DNA of 64,000 nt, taken from contig JAFZQJ010000003.1 of assembly GCA_017620395.1 (NCBI GenBank), positions 36,994 to 100,993 on the forward strand, written 5' to 3'. Every line of letters starts with the position of its first letter. Positions within the stretch are counted from its first letter, which is position 1. The position numbers and the translations under genes are program-made. Positions 1-9,857 of this stretch are shown here, in pieces. The stretch is from Clostridia bacterium (GTDB taxonomy: Bacteria > Bacillota > Clostridia > Oscillospirales > RGIG8002). The notes below the pieces were generated by a model. It did no database searches. It saw only the letters and a list, made by a program, of their open reading frames with translations, and was not told the DNA's origin.

Positions 1-2218
1 CGTAAGGATCCTTGTAGATGAAGGTGTAATACAGCGCGCTGCCGGTCTCCATCGTGCGCATCAGCGCGTCGTGGATATCGCCCTCGAAGTTCAGCGCGGG
101 CGAGGTGTAGATCATGCTGCCGCTGATCACCATCTGATAGAAGGGCACGCTGTAATCCGTCAGGTCGTAGCCGGAGGAGGTCGTCGGGACCTCGGTGGCG
201 TAGTCGACGTATTTCAGCTGGTAATAAATCGGGAACTTGGTCATCACGGAGTTCTTCTCCGTCGCGACGGTGAACATATTCTCCTGATAGATGCTGTAGG
301 CCTCTCTGGAAATGAAGCCCGTGCGGGAGAAGTTGCTGTAATGCGTCTGTTCGTTATTCATATAGACGCCGAACTTCGTGCCGGTATCGTTGGCGTTGTT
401 CAGATAACGCGTGATCAGCTCCTCGAACTTCAGCGGCGTTATCGCGCTCGCGCCGCGGCTGTACGCGCCGGCGTAGCCGGTTGCCACGGAGTAGGCGTAA
501 AGCGCGACGGGGCTGCCGCTGAGGCTCTTCGCGGTGTCGGAGTTCTTCGTCAGTCCGCTGCCGTTGCTGTTGAGGTTGATCGGGTTGTAGCTGAGATAGA
601 GCTTGCCGTTCAGCCTGTCGTAAAGGCTGCGGAGCTTCTTGACGGAGCCGAGGCCGGACGGGATGCTTATATCGGTGATGAATTTGCTCTTCTTGATATC
701 CGTCGTGTTGTATCCGGCGTAGGTCGCGACGACGTTCTTGATGCCGACTCCGTCGAAGTCGTCGAGTATCTCGTTGATATTATCGACGCTGGTGAATACC
801 TTGAGCTTGTTGACAGGTATGCCCGCGACGCTCTCCTTCTTGTACTGGCCGCCGATGAAGTTCATGAATATCGGCAGGTCGGCGTTATCCTCCTCTTTCT
901 CGCGATTGACGAGGATGGCGTTGTCGGTCATATACCCGCGGACGGCGTCCGCCATTTCGACGTATCCGGCGTCCTTTTCAAGCAGCAGGTAGTTGACCTC
1001 GGCGATGGAGAACTGCGCGCCTTTGGTGTAGTACTTCTCGACCTCGCGGGCGGTCCAGTCGCCGCGCTCGCCGATCGTTACCGTGCCATGGGTGTAGCGC
1101 TCGAAATTGGGATAGACCTGGTTCTGAAGGTTCTTTGAACCGGAGGTGTACGCAACGACGGTCGCCGCGGAGTCGCCTTCGGTTATAAGCGCCGCAAAGG
1201 ACGTGTCGTTGTTCTTCACGCCGAAGACGGGCAGCGCGGGAATGTAAACTCCGGAGGAACGGTAGTCGTAACGCAGAGCGGTATCCAGACCGTAGACCGG
1301 CACGGAGTACTTCGCGATGTTGGAAGAAAGCCCTTCGTTCTTGCCGTTGTTGAACTCGATTATCGCGCCGCTGCCGTCGGGAACGAGCATATATCCCTCG
1401 TCCTGAACGGAGCCGGAGTTGAAGTAAGGCAGGATGACGACGTTGGATACGACGATGCGCTTCGTGCCGTCCTTCTTCGTCTTTTCCTTTATCTGATTCT
1501 CGAGCGTGTACGCCTTAAAGCCGGTATCCGTCAGCTGAACGTAGAGCGGAACGGTGACGTTCGGAGTCGAGAAGTGATACTTGCAGACGAAGCCGTCCTC
1601 GATGCCCTGGATGCTGAAACCGTCGGCGTTGTCGGCGCGGTCGCTCGACGCGTGCCAGTAGGAGTTATAGCCCTCGGCGGTGCTGGTGCTGTTATCGTAG
1701 GTCGTGATGAGCAGCTGCGAGTACATCTCCCACTTGAACTTGCCCGCGGCGGTCTCGCCGTCGCTGTCTCTGTCCTGCGGGTTGGAGAACCAGATCTGCT
1801 CGCCGTCGCCCTTGACGACGCAGAACTCGCCGCGGCTGCCGTAGCATTTCGTGCCGTCCGAAAGGTCGTAGATACCGCCTTCGGCGCAGACGCAGAGCGT
1901 GTAGTCTCCCTTGCGCGCCGCCGGTACCATGTACTCCGGCACTCCCGCGGGGAGCGAAACGCCCGCAAGCGGGACGAAATCGAAGGTCTCGACCTTGCGC
2001 TTGGCAAGCGGGACTATATCCCTGCGGCCGAGAACGGGAAGCACGAGGGACGCGAAAAGCTCCCAGAGGATAAAGAGGATGATCAGTATGATGAGCACGG
2101 GCTTGAGCCACTTCTTGGTCCTGCCCCACTTCGTTTCATCCTTGGTCAGAACGAGCGAAGCCTTATCGAATTCAGCTTCTTCGATCTGCTCGGACTGCTT
2201 TTTCTTTCCGAATTTCAT
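1..2218 (-). CDS. DUF5696 domain-containing membrane-anchored protein (3' end cut by window edge)
   Basis: An open reading frame runs from an ATG at 2218 to the left edge with no stop, so at least 739 residues are encoded and the C-terminus is missing. The N-terminus is cytosolic and charged (MKFGKKKQ), followed by one membrane segment near residues 40-58 and a long extracytoplasmic part. The sequence matches what I know of DUF5696 proteins, which usually sit beside carbohydrate ABC importers in Firmicutes and have no proven function; a glycosidase-like barrel is possible. A strong GGGAAGGGGGAG ribosome site precedes the ATG. It is the last visible gene of the importer operon, 19 bases after the Yip1 gene, so a role in glycan uptake is inferred. 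The family call rests on overall similarity and context. Confidence 0.75.
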   Translation of the reverse strand, partial: MKFGKKKQSEQIEEAEFDKASLVLTKDETKWGRTKKWLKPVLIILIILFILWELFASLVLPVLGRRDIVPLAKRKVETFDFVPLAGVSLPAGVPEYMVPAARKGDYTLCVCAEGGIYDLSDGTKCYGSRGEFCVVKGDGEQIWFSNPQDRDSDGETAAGKFKWEMYSQLLITTYDNSTSTAEGYNSYWHASSDRADNADGFSIQGIEDGFVCKYHFSTPNVTVPLYVQLTDTGFKAYTLENQIKEKTKKDGTKRIVVSNVVILPYFNSGSVQDEGYMLVPDGSGAIIEFNNGKNEGLSSNIAKYSVPVYGLDTALRYDYRSSGVYIPALPVFGVKNNDTSFAALITEGDSAATVVAYTSGSKNLQNQVYPNFERYTHGTVTIGERGDWTAREVEKYYTKGAQFSIAEVNYLLLEKDAGYVEMADAVRGYMTDNAILVNREKEEDNADLPIFMNFIGGQYKKESVAGIPVNKLKVFTSVDNINEILDDFDGVGIKNVVATYAGYNTTDIKKSKFITDISIPSGLGSVKKLRSLYDRLNGKLYLSYNPINLNSNGSGLTKNSDTAKSLSGSPVALYAYSVATGYAGAYSRGASAITPLKFEELITRYLNNANDTGTKFGVYMNNEQTHYSNFSRTGFISREAYSIYQENMFTVATEKNSVMTKFPIYYQLKYVDYATEVPTTSSGYDLTDYSVPFYQMVISGSMIYTSPALNFEGDIHDALMRTMETGSALYYTFIYKDPY

Positions 2219-2237
2219 ATATCTGCTCCCCCTTCCC

Positions 2238-4550
2238 TTAAGATATCCTGTACGCTATCTCGTTGTAGACCGAGAGCAGGAAAACGTAGAACTGCTGGAT
2301 AAGGCTGATCGACAGCGCCACAAGAACCGCGACGACGATCATGAACGCTACGGTGCATACTATCGTCAGCACCGAGCCCGCCATCCTGAACTGGTGGATG
2401 CCCTTGACCATATTCATCAGCAGCCAGATGCTCCAGAGAGTACCGATATAGGTGATGACGTTCAGCAGCGCGCTCTCATCGTATGTGATGAAGTTGCTGG
2501 CGATCGCCTTCAGGATTATCGATACGCTGTAAGGAAGCAGCGAATAGCAGGTGCCGTAGAAGATCTTGCGCAGGTTGCCTTCGCCGTTGGTAAAGGTCGT
2601 GACCGCCCAGTTGGACGCGATGAACAGCAGCGCGATAACGACCGTCTGCAGCATTACCATTCCTATATCGAGGTCCTCCGGCTTGTTGGTGTTCAGTATG
2701 AAGCCGGTCGACTGTCTCTCGATGACGCGGGAGATGAAGAAGAGGAAAAGTATTCCTATAGAATAATATATCTGTCTGTTACGCCACTGGAAACGCAGGT
2801 CTTCAAAGCCTTCTATCGGGTGACGCGCGATATAGAACGGACTGAAGATGTCCTTGTAGTCCTCCGGCTTGCCGCGCTTGCGGTTGAACCAGCGCTTGAA
2901 GCGGCCGATCTGACTGAGCAGGACAATCAGCACCACAAGACCGACGACGACCCACACGAAGTTCTTGCGGATCAGGTCGGCGCGGTAATACTTATACGCC
3001 TGCGAATAGGTCTCGCGGTCGAAACCGAGCTTCAGATATTTGAGAGCCTCTTTGTAATTCTCTTCCTCGTAATACGCCTTGCCGATGCCGGTGTACGCCA
3101 TTTCAAAGTTGGAGTTGCGGAGGATGACCTTTTTCCAGATCTCCTTCGCCTCGGCGTATTTGCCTTCGTTGAAGAGCAGCGTGCCCTGATGGACGAGCTC
3201 GCCGTATTCCGTCGGCGACCACTTCGTGACGTAGCCCTTGTGCATATCGAGAACGAGGATGCTGTCGTCCGGCAGCGACTCGATCGCGATAGGCTGACTG
3301 GAGGTTCCCGCCTGATCGCCGAGTCCGCTGAAGATGAAGAGCAGCTCGCCGTCCTGGTCGTACTGGAAGAGCCTGCCGCGGGTATAGTCGATGACGTTGA
3401 TGAAGCCGTTATCGGAGATGTCGATGTCCTTGAAGCGCGTCTCCTTGGAAACGCCGAGGTCCCACGACATCTCAAGGTCGCCGAAGACGGCCTTGTTTCT
3501 GCCGACGCGGACCGTCTCGGTCTGCAGGACGTTATCGCCGACGGCGTTCAGCTTTTTGATCGCGTTCGCGCCGTTGTCGGCTATGGTGTAAATGAAGTTT
3601 TCGCTGTCGACGTCGAAGCCGTTGTACGCCGTCGGAACGTAGTTGGCGGTGTAGCTGGTCGCCTTCTTCGTCATTATCTTACGCCAGGCGCGCTCGACGA
3701 GCAGTCCGGCGGTGACGGCGACCTTGTTCGCGCCGTAGAAACCGACGAAGGTACCGTCCTCACGGTAGACGATCGCGCCGTAGTAGAAGCCCTCGGAGAG
3801 GATATAGATCTGACCGAGCCCGTCCTTCAGAACGGCGGTCGGCTTCATTTTGATATCCTGACGGAAAATGTCGCTGTCCGGCTTGGTGAACTCGGCGACG
3901 ATGTTTCCGCCGTCGTCGATGCAGATGACCTTGTTGCCGACGGTGATCTCCTGCTTCGTGCCGTCGGGGTTGCGGACGATCTCGCCGTTTTCGTCATAAA
4001 CGGTCAGCGTTTCGTTGTTCGTATCCGCGATGTAGATGTGCTTCTCGTCGGTATCGACGAAGAATCCGTTCGGGTCGTGGAGCTTATACTCCGTGCCGTC
4101 CTTCTCGTAGAAGCGATCGATGACCTTGACGAGGTTGAAGTCGAAGTCGGTCACGATTATTCTGCCGCTCTGCGCGCTCGTGCCGTCGGAGTTTTCGGAG
4201 ACGGCGGTCTCCGTTTCCGAGGCGGCTGCCTCGGCGGCTTCGACGGCGGCTTCGCCGCTCGTCTCTTCAAGGCCGGTGCCGGTGTAGCCGGAGTCGAGAA
4301 TATAGATGTGGTCGTTGCGCACGAATATATCCTTCGGGCTGCTGAGCTTGCCCACGCCCATATCGTGGCCGCTGACGACCTTCGTCACCTGATAGCCGTC
4401 CGGCGCGACGCGCGCGGTGCTGTAGGTGTCGTAGGTGTAGGTGTCGTAGGATACGGCGGCGGAGGCGGGCATCGCGGCGAGCGACATCGCGAACGCGAAC
4501 ACGAGCGACAGCGTTATGAATCTGACGAAGTAATTACTGTTTCTCTTCAT
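2238..4550 (-). CDS. Secreted NHL-propeller / TPR / Yip1 membrane fusion protein
   Basis: The 770-residue product begins with a signal peptide (MKRNSNYF, then a hydrophobic core ending at PASAA). Residues about 50-480 hold repeated propeller-like strands typical of NHL repeats (for example IYILSEGFYYG, IYIADTNNETL). Residues about 490-570 contain TPR-like helices (FNEGKYAEAKEIWKK, YYEEENYKEALKYLK). A transmembrane helix follows near 585-605, and a C-terminal Yip1-type domain with about five membrane segments completes the protein. The ATG at 4550 was chosen because AAAGGAG lies just upstream, overlapping the stop of the permease gene; reading further upstream would add residues that run through the permease in another frame. 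The gene sits in the importer operon. An extracellular sensing or scaffold role next to the transporter is inference. Confidence 0.85.
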   Translation of the reverse strand: MKRNSNYFVRFITLSLVFAFAMSLAAMPASAAVSYDTYTYDTYSTARVAPDGYQVTKVVSGHDMGVGKLSSPKDIFVRNDHIYILDSGYTGTGLEETSGEAAVEAAEAAASETETAVSENSDGTSAQSGRIIVTDFDFNLVKVIDRFYEKDGTEYKLHDPNGFFVDTDEKHIYIADTNNETLTVYDENGEIVRNPDGTKQEITVGNKVICIDDGGNIVAEFTKPDSDIFRQDIKMKPTAVLKDGLGQIYILSEGFYYGAIVYREDGTFVGFYGANKVAVTAGLLVERAWRKIMTKKATSYTANYVPTAYNGFDVDSENFIYTIADNGANAIKKLNAVGDNVLQTETVRVGRNKAVFGDLEMSWDLGVSKETRFKDIDISDNGFINVIDYTRGRLFQYDQDGELLFIFSGLGDQAGTSSQPIAIESLPDDSILVLDMHKGYVTKWSPTEYGELVHQGTLLFNEGKYAEAKEIWKKVILRNSNFEMAYTGIGKAYYEEENYKEALKYLKLGFDRETYSQAYKYYRADLIRKNFVWVVVGLVVLIVLLSQIGRFKRWFNRKRGKPEDYKDIFSPFYIARHPIEGFEDLRFQWRNRQIYYSIGILFLFFISRVIERQSTGFILNTNKPEDLDIGMVMLQTVVIALLFIASNWAVTTFTNGEGNLRKIFYGTCYSLLPYSVSIILKAIASNFITYDESALLNVITYIGTLWSIWLLMNMVKGIHQFRMAGSVLTIVCTVAFMIVVAVLVALSISLIQQFYVFLLSVYNEIAYRIS

Positions 4551-4555
4551 ACGCC

Positions 4556-5542
4556 TTACTCCTTTATGCCCGAATACGCCATGGTCTCGATAACGTTCGA
4601 CTGCGTCAGTATGAAGACGAGCAGCGGCGGGATTATCATTATGACCGAGGCGGCTGCCGCGGCGCCGGAACGCGCGATTCCGGACGCGGTTATCTGGGCG
4701 AGCACCGTGGGAAGCATTTTCCAGGCCTCGTCGTAAATGTACGTTCCGCCCGAGTTGTTCCAGAGCCCCTGGAACGTGAAGATTATCAGCGTCAGCCACG
4801 CCGGCTTGACGGAGGGCATCACGATGCTGCGGAAGATCTTGAACGTGCCCGCGCCGTCGATCGTCGCCGATTCGATAATGGACGGATGTATCTGCTCCAT
4901 AAACTGCTTCATGAGGAAGAGTCCGAAGGAGCCGCCGATGGCGGGTATGATTATCGCCAGCGGTGTGTTGATCAGGTTCAGTTTATTCATTACTATGAAC
5001 GACGGCATCGCGGTAACGGAGCCGGTGAAAAGCAGCGAATAAACTATGATGGTGAAGAAGGTCTTGGAGCCCGGGAACTTATACTTCGCGAGCACGAACG
5101 CGCCCATCGACGCGACGATGACGTGAAGCAGCGTACCCGTGACGGAGACCATGACGCTGTTGGTGATGTATCTGGAAAGCGGGACCCACAGCGAGTTGGT
5201 CAGCTGACCGAGAACGATGAAGTTATCGATCGTCGGGTTTCTCGGGATCAGACGCGGCGGGTAACGGAACAGCTCCTCGGCGGGCTTGAAAGCCTGCATC
5301 AGCGTGAAGACGAAGGGGAGCATGAAGAACGCGGCGAACGCCAGCAGCAGCACGAATATCGCGATATTGCCGGCGCGGCTTCTGGCGTGCCTGCCCGCGC
5401 GTTTCGCACGGACGCGGCGGTTTCTCGCCTTTATCGCCTTTTTGCGCGCCTTCATTTCCTCTTTGGACATGAAGTCCTCTGCTGTGAGGAGACGCTTTTC
5501 GCCGTTAGCGTTCTGCTCGGCGAGTTTCTTTTTCTTTGACAT
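4556..5542 (-). CDS. Carbohydrate ABC transporter permease, MalG type
   Basis: The 328-residue product is an inner-membrane permease of the binding-protein-dependent transport family (MalG/AraQ-like). It has a lysine-rich cytosolic N-terminus of about 45 residues, then about six membrane helices. The EAA loop that contacts the ATPase reads ESATIDGAGTFKIFRSIVMP, and the C-terminus ends in SGIKE as is usual for this family. It is the second permease of the operon, 18 bases after the first. No ATPase gene is in the operon, so the energising subunit is probably a shared MsmK/MalK-type ATPase elsewhere, as is common in Firmicutes. The substrate cannot be read from sequence; oligosaccharide is likely from family and neighbours. 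Confidence 0.93.
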   Translation of the reverse strand: MSKKKKLAEQNANGEKRLLTAEDFMSKEEMKARKKAIKARNRRVRAKRAGRHARSRAGNIAIFVLLLAFAAFFMLPFVFTLMQAFKPAEELFRYPPRLIPRNPTIDNFIVLGQLTNSLWVPLSRYITNSVMVSVTGTLLHVIVASMGAFVLAKYKFPGSKTFFTIIVYSLLFTGSVTAMPSFIVMNKLNLINTPLAIIIPAIGGSFGLFLMKQFMEQIHPSIIESATIDGAGTFKIFRSIVMPSVKPAWLTLIIFTFQGLWNNSGGTYIYDEAWKMLPTVLAQITASGIARSGAAAAASVIMIIPPLLVFILTQSNVIETMAYSGIKE

Positions 5543-5560
5543 ATTGCCGACGTCACCCCC

Positions 5561-6502
5561 TTACAGATACTTCTGGAGTACCTTACGTACTCCGACGTTG
5601 GCGAAGATCATCAGCACAAACAACACGGTCGATATCGCGCAGGCGTAGCCCATTTCGTATCGTCCGCTGACGTCGTAGATATGCGTCAGTATCGTCGCCG
5701 CCGAATAGTCTGTCGACGGGTTGCCCGCGAACGCCACGCAGATGTCGCCGGCCGCGAAGGAGGACGCTATCTGCATGACCGCGCCGAAGAGCAGCTGCGG
5801 CCCCATCGACGGGAGCGTGATGTGAAGAAGCTCCTGCCAGCGGTTGCTGACGCCGTCGACCGCGCCCGCTTCATAAAGCGAGGTGTCGACGTTCTGGAAG
5901 CCTGCGACGAACGCGAGGAAGCCGGTGCCCAGACTCGCCCATACCTGAACAATCATTATGATCGTCAGGTTGTACTGCGGGTCGCTCAGCCACAATATCG
6001 GTTCGTCTATCAATCCCCAGCTCATCAGTATACCGTTCGCCCAGCCGTACATATCGCCGGAGAATATCAGGCTCCAGATCATATACAGCGAGCCGCTGAT
6101 ACTCGGCGCGTAGAACATAAGCGTCATCAGCGTGCGGAGCTTCGGGCCCAGCTCGTTGACGAACCACGCGAGCATAAGGCAGGCGAAGTAGCTCAGCGGG
6201 CCGGTGATGACCGCGAAGACAAGGGTGTTCTTTATCGCCTTCGGGAAGATCGTATCCGAAAGCAGCAGTCTGATGTAGTTGTCGAATCCGACGAAGCCGG
6301 GAGTCTGCACCATGTTGTAGTTGGTGAAGCTCAGGACTATCGCCGCCGCGACGGGAATGACGGTGAAGATCGTGAAGATGATGAAGAAGGGGGCGAGCAT
6401 AACGTACTTATCCCAGTTGCGCGCCACGAGAGTTCCCTGCAGCTTTATGTATTCTTTCGGCTTCAGCTTGCGCTTGACGGGCATTTTTACTTCTGTCGTC
6501 AT
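5561..6502 (-). CDS. Carbohydrate ABC transporter permease, MalF/UgpA type
   Basis: The 313-residue product is the first permease of the importer. A short cytosolic N-terminus (MTTEVKMPVKRKLKPKEY) leads to six predicted membrane helices. The EAA motif reads YEAGAVDGVSNRWQELLHIT, typical of MalF/LacF-like subunits. Its ATG overlaps the stop codon of the binding-protein gene in an ATGA arrangement, which implies translational coupling. It should pair with the MalG-type permease immediately downstream to form the membrane pore. The length is normal for the family. Confidence 0.94.
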   Translation of the reverse strand: MTTEVKMPVKRKLKPKEYIKLQGTLVARNWDKYVMLAPFFIIFTIFTVIPVAAAIVLSFTNYNMVQTPGFVGFDNYIRLLLSDTIFPKAIKNTLVFAVITGPLSYFACLMLAWFVNELGPKLRTLMTLMFYAPSISGSLYMIWSLIFSGDMYGWANGILMSWGLIDEPILWLSDPQYNLTIIMIVQVWASLGTGFLAFVAGFQNVDTSLYEAGAVDGVSNRWQELLHITLPSMGPQLLFGAVMQIASSFAAGDICVAFAGNPSTDYSAATILTHIYDVSGRYEMGYACAISTVLFVLMIFANVGVRKVLQKYL

Positions 6503-9500
6503 TTCTCATCCACCTCCAGACCGAATTCCTTGCGTTTGGTCGTTATCTCCGCGTTGATCTCCTTGTTGTAGCTCAGGAGCATCTCTCTCGGGTTCTTCGA
6601 GTAGATAACGACGTTTCTGAACGCGAAGGTTATGTTTCTCGAATAGTAGTAGTCGCCGATGACAACGGGATTGATGAACATGTTGTCCCACTGTTCTTTC
6701 AGCACCTTCCACTCCTTGGCGCTCCAGGGAAGGCGTTCCGCGGCGGCTCTGTTGGCCGTGTCGTAACGGCCGGCCGCGCCGAGTAAGGTCTCGATATCGA
6801 AGCCGTACTTCGCCTGCGCGTCCTCGCTGGTGAACCAGTCGATGTACGCCCACGCCGCGTCCGCGACTCCGCGCTTGACCGCGCGCTGATAGATAAGAGC
6901 GCCCGCGCCGCCGCCGGAATCGATGTTGTTGACCGTGCCGTCCTCCATAACGGTGCCGGGGATCGTAGTCATCTGCCACAGACCCTTCAGCTCGGGCGCC
7001 GCGTAGTTCAGCTGGTTGACGAAGGTGTAACCCGCGAAGCCCATCGGCATTTCGCCCGTTCTGAAACGTGTGTAGAGGTCGTAGCGCTGCGGCATACTGT
7101 ACTGCGAGTAGAAGCCGGTCCACTGCTTGAACACCGCGAGGGCGGTGGTCGTATCGAGATTGGTCTTCTTCAGGTCGTCGCTGTAAAGGCTCAGGCCGTT
7201 CTGCTTCAGCAGCGTCAGGAAGATACCGCTGTCGACGGCGCTGTCGCTGCCGTTCGGGATACCGACCTGCATATTGTTGTTCTGCAGCACCGTCAGGACT
7301 TTGTAGAACTCGTCCCAGGTCTTCGGCGGCTCGAGCCCGAGCTCATCGAAGATGTCGGTGCGGTAGAAGAGCATATTGAAGTTTTCGGTTATCGGGATCG
7401 AATAGTGGCCGGTGTGACCTGTCTTGTCGGTGAATCTGTAGGGCTCGCCGGCGTACTTCGAGAAGCGCTGCATGACGTCCTCGTAGCTGCTGACGGTGTA
7501 CTTCTCGCCGTTGACTCCGGTCAGCTCGCGGCTCTTGAACTGCGACATATCCACCAGCGCTTCACGGGCGGACAGGTTGACGACGTCGCCGCCGCCGACG
7601 AAGAGGACAACGTCAGGTCCGTCGTTCGCGATATTCGCCTGGATGAGGTTCTGCTGAACAAGACTGACCTTGACGCGAATGCCCGTCTTCGAGGTGAAGT
7701 CGGAGTCGCTCATCTCCTTGATGAGGTTCGCCTGATCGCGTCCGAGGTTTACCCATACGCGGAGAACGTCCTCGCCCTCGGCGTTGGAGCCGACGGAGTT
7801 GTAGTCCTCGACGTAGGTGGCGAAGTAAGCCTTGATCTTATAGCTGAGGTTCTTGAAGAAGCCCTTGTCCTCGACGAACTCTTCGACGTCCTTGGCGGTG
7901 GCGGTCAGGTAGTCGAGCTCCAGCGGCTGCTCCTTCAGCTTGACGGAGAGCGCCGCGAGGGCGGAAATGTTATCCTTGAACATCGAGAGTCGGACCGGAA
8001 TAGTCTCGGGATCCTTCAGCAGGCTCTTGAGCTGAACGCTCATGTTCGTCAGCGACGCGACCTCGGAGGAGGACGAACCGCCGCGGATCTCGATCAGTCG
8101 TTCTCTGATGCTCTCGCACTGCTCCTTCAGACGGGTAAAGGTCGGCAGCAGCGTCGGGATATCGGATTCGAGGTGATAGTCGCGGTAGGGGTCCGGATCG
8201 AGTCCGGTTATCATGATGATCTTTCTGTATATGTAGTTGAACTCGTAGACCATATCGTCCAGCTCGGCGATTATGACTCCGGTCGGACCGGTTATCGCCT
8301 CTATGCGGACTTCGTTTTTGCCGGCGTTAAGATGGAACCAGTAGGGCTCCTCGTTGTTGTCGATCTCGCCGAGCACCGTCTTCTGCCAGTAGTCGGAATA
8401 CTCGAAGGTCATGCAGTCGGCTTCGGCGAAGGGTACTTCGCCGTTGATATAGACGCGGCGGTAGGTCTTAAGTCCGCGGGCGACGTTCTGTCTGTAGCGG
8501 ACGGCGATCTTGTACCAGCCTTCCTGCGGTACGTTAAAGGTGTATACGGCGTACTGTCCCTGAGACGCCCAGTTGCCGCTGCCCATCGTGTTTCTCTTGA
8601 GCAGTATCGGATCGGCGGGCAGCGTGTTGACGCTGGAGCGGTCGTAGATCGGGTGGAGCGCCGGGTCGCAGGTGTAGGACGGCAGTTCGCCCTGCACCAG
8701 CTCGTAGTAGTTATTTTCGCTCGGGGAGGCGTTCTTGGAATATTCGGCGTAGGAAACGCGCTCGGGCGTGTTGTAAAGGCTGATGCCCGCGATCGCGAAC
8801 TGCGCTCTCGCGCCGATGATCGTCAGCGTGTTTTCGCCGGCGTCAAAGCAGAAGGTGAAGGGCGCGTCGTAAAGTCCTTCGTTATCGCGGACCGGCCCTT
8901 TTATCCACGCCTTGTAGGCGACCTGAGACGGGTTCAGGTCGTTGCCGCGGACGTCCTGCTCTATCGTGTCGTTCTCATTGTGCCAGAGGCGCGTCATGTT
9001 GATACGCTCCGCCTGAGAGAAGGTCTTTTTGCCGTTAAGGTAAAGCTCGAGCTCAACGTTGCGGGCTTCGTCGGACAGCGCGAAGTAGTCGAACCAGATC
9101 GCGTAGCGGCCGGCCTGAGCGACGTTGAACTTAACGTCAAGGCGGCCCTCGGCGTTTTTCCATACGATTATGTTGCCTTCCCTGCCCTCGTAGCCGTTGA
9201 CAAGCTCGAAGTCCTCGGAGGTGAAGGCGGCGGGGCCTTCCTCCGGCTGCGCTTCGGCTTCGTCGGGCGCGGCGGTCTGATCCGGCTGCGCTTCGGCTTC
9301 CGGCTGCTGCGCTTCGGCTTCCGGCTGCGCTTCGGCTTCGGGCTGCGCTTCGGCTTCGGGCTGCTCCTGCTCGTCCTCAACGGGCACGAAAACGGTGTCC
9401 ATCGAAAAGACGGCGGCCGCCAGGTTGGCTTCTATCGGATCGGCGTAGACGAGCTTATAGTCCGGGTTCGCCTTCAGATAGTCGTCGTAGGTCGTGCGGA

Positions 9501-9669
9501 CGGTTCCGACCATACGCATATCGCCGCTCCCGTTGCCGGAAGCAGCGGCAGCGCCGTCGGAGCCGCTCCCCGTGCCCGTAGCCTCAGTCGGACTGCAGGC
9601 GCAGAGCGATATCACCATTGCCGCGAGCAGCAGCGCAGATAATATCCGCTTGAGGTTTGAGATCTTCAA
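6499..9669 (-). CDS. Giant modular extracellular solute-binding lipoprotein of the sugar ABC importer
   Basis: At 1,056 residues the product is more than twice the usual length of a sugar-binding protein. The signal peptide ends in the lipobox LCAC, with the lipidated Cys at residue 25. A Gly/Ser linker and an acidic repeat (PEAEAQ four times, about residues 100-145) follow. Two beta-rich, carbohydrate-binding-like modules span about 150-300 and 370-475, a helical linker about 490-620, and a family-1 solute-binding domain about 655-1056 (GPDVVLFVGGGDVV, TENFNMLFYRTDIF, PKTWDEFY). It is the first gene of the operon and overlaps the next by ATGA. The extra N-terminal modules suggest that polymer capture and import binding are combined in one chain; that is inference. 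The PEAEAQ array is encoded by near-identical codons and could vary in copy number. Confidence 0.9.
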   Translation of the reverse strand: MKISNLKRILSALLLAAMVISLCACSPTEATGTGSGSDGAAAASGNGSGDMRMVGTVRTTYDDYLKANPDYKLVYADPIEANLAAAVFSMDTVFVPVEDEQEQPEAEAQPEAEAQPEAEAQQPEAEAQPDQTAAPDEAEAQPEEGPAAFTSEDFELVNGYEGREGNIIVWKNAEGRLDVKFNVAQAGRYAIWFDYFALSDEARNVELELYLNGKKTFSQAERINMTRLWHNENDTIEQDVRGNDLNPSQVAYKAWIKGPVRDNEGLYDAPFTFCFDAGENTLTIIGARAQFAIAGISLYNTPERVSYAEYSKNASPSENNYYELVQGELPSYTCDPALHPIYDRSSVNTLPADPILLKRNTMGSGNWASQGQYAVYTFNVPQEGWYKIAVRYRQNVARGLKTYRRVYINGEVPFAEADCMTFEYSDYWQKTVLGEIDNNEEPYWFHLNAGKNEVRIEAITGPTGVIIAELDDMVYEFNYIYRKIIMITGLDPDPYRDYHLESDIPTLLPTFTRLKEQCESIRERLIEIRGGSSSSEVASLTNMSVQLKSLLKDPETIPVRLSMFKDNISALAALSVKLKEQPLELDYLTATAKDVEEFVEDKGFFKNLSYKIKAYFATYVEDYNSVGSNAEGEDVLRVWVNLGRDQANLIKEMSDSDFTSKTGIRVKVSLVQQNLIQANIANDGPDVVLFVGGGDVVNLSAREALVDMSQFKSRELTGVNGEKYTVSSYEDVMQRFSKYAGEPYRFTDKTGHTGHYSIPITENFNMLFYRTDIFDELGLEPPKTWDEFYKVLTVLQNNNMQVGIPNGSDSAVDSGIFLTLLKQNGLSLYSDDLKKTNLDTTTALAVFKQWTGFYSQYSMPQRYDLYTRFRTGEMPMGFAGYTFVNQLNYAAPELKGLWQMTTIPGTVMEDGTVNNIDSGGGAGALIYQRAVKRGVADAAWAYIDWFTSEDAQAKYGFDIETLLGAAGRYDTANRAAAERLPWSAKEWKVLKEQWDNMFINPVVIGDYYYSRNITFAFRNVVIYSKNPREMLLSYNKEINAEITTKRKEFGLEVDEK

Positions 9670-9828
9670 AGTATTTGCCTCCCGTCAGTTGGTGTCTGCT
9701 TTGCGCAAAAACGCAAACGTCCCGCCTTCCCCGCCGCCGTCGCGGAGGGGCGCGGAGCAATATTTAATATGTAAATACCCATATCAGAAGACGCGCGCTG
9801 GCTATTCTCCTAATATATACCTAGTTAG

Positions 9829-9857
9829 ATTATAGCGCACGTTTTCGAAAATGGCAA
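9829..9857 (-). promoter_or_regulatory. Sigma-A promoter of the ABC importer operon
   Basis: On the minus strand TTGCCA (9857-9852) is followed after 17 bases by TATAAT (9834-9829), the -35 and -10 boxes of a vegetative promoter. The start would lie near 9822, giving a leader of about 150 bases before the ATG. The rest of the 385-base gap to the divergent phosphatase gene is AT-rich and holds no further gene. Confidence 0.75.

Noticed and set aside
1574..4736. Long plus-strand open frames opposite the DUF5696 and Yip1 genes
   Set aside because: The same effect of GC-rich codon use; composition is biased and the minus-strand frames encode recognisable domains.
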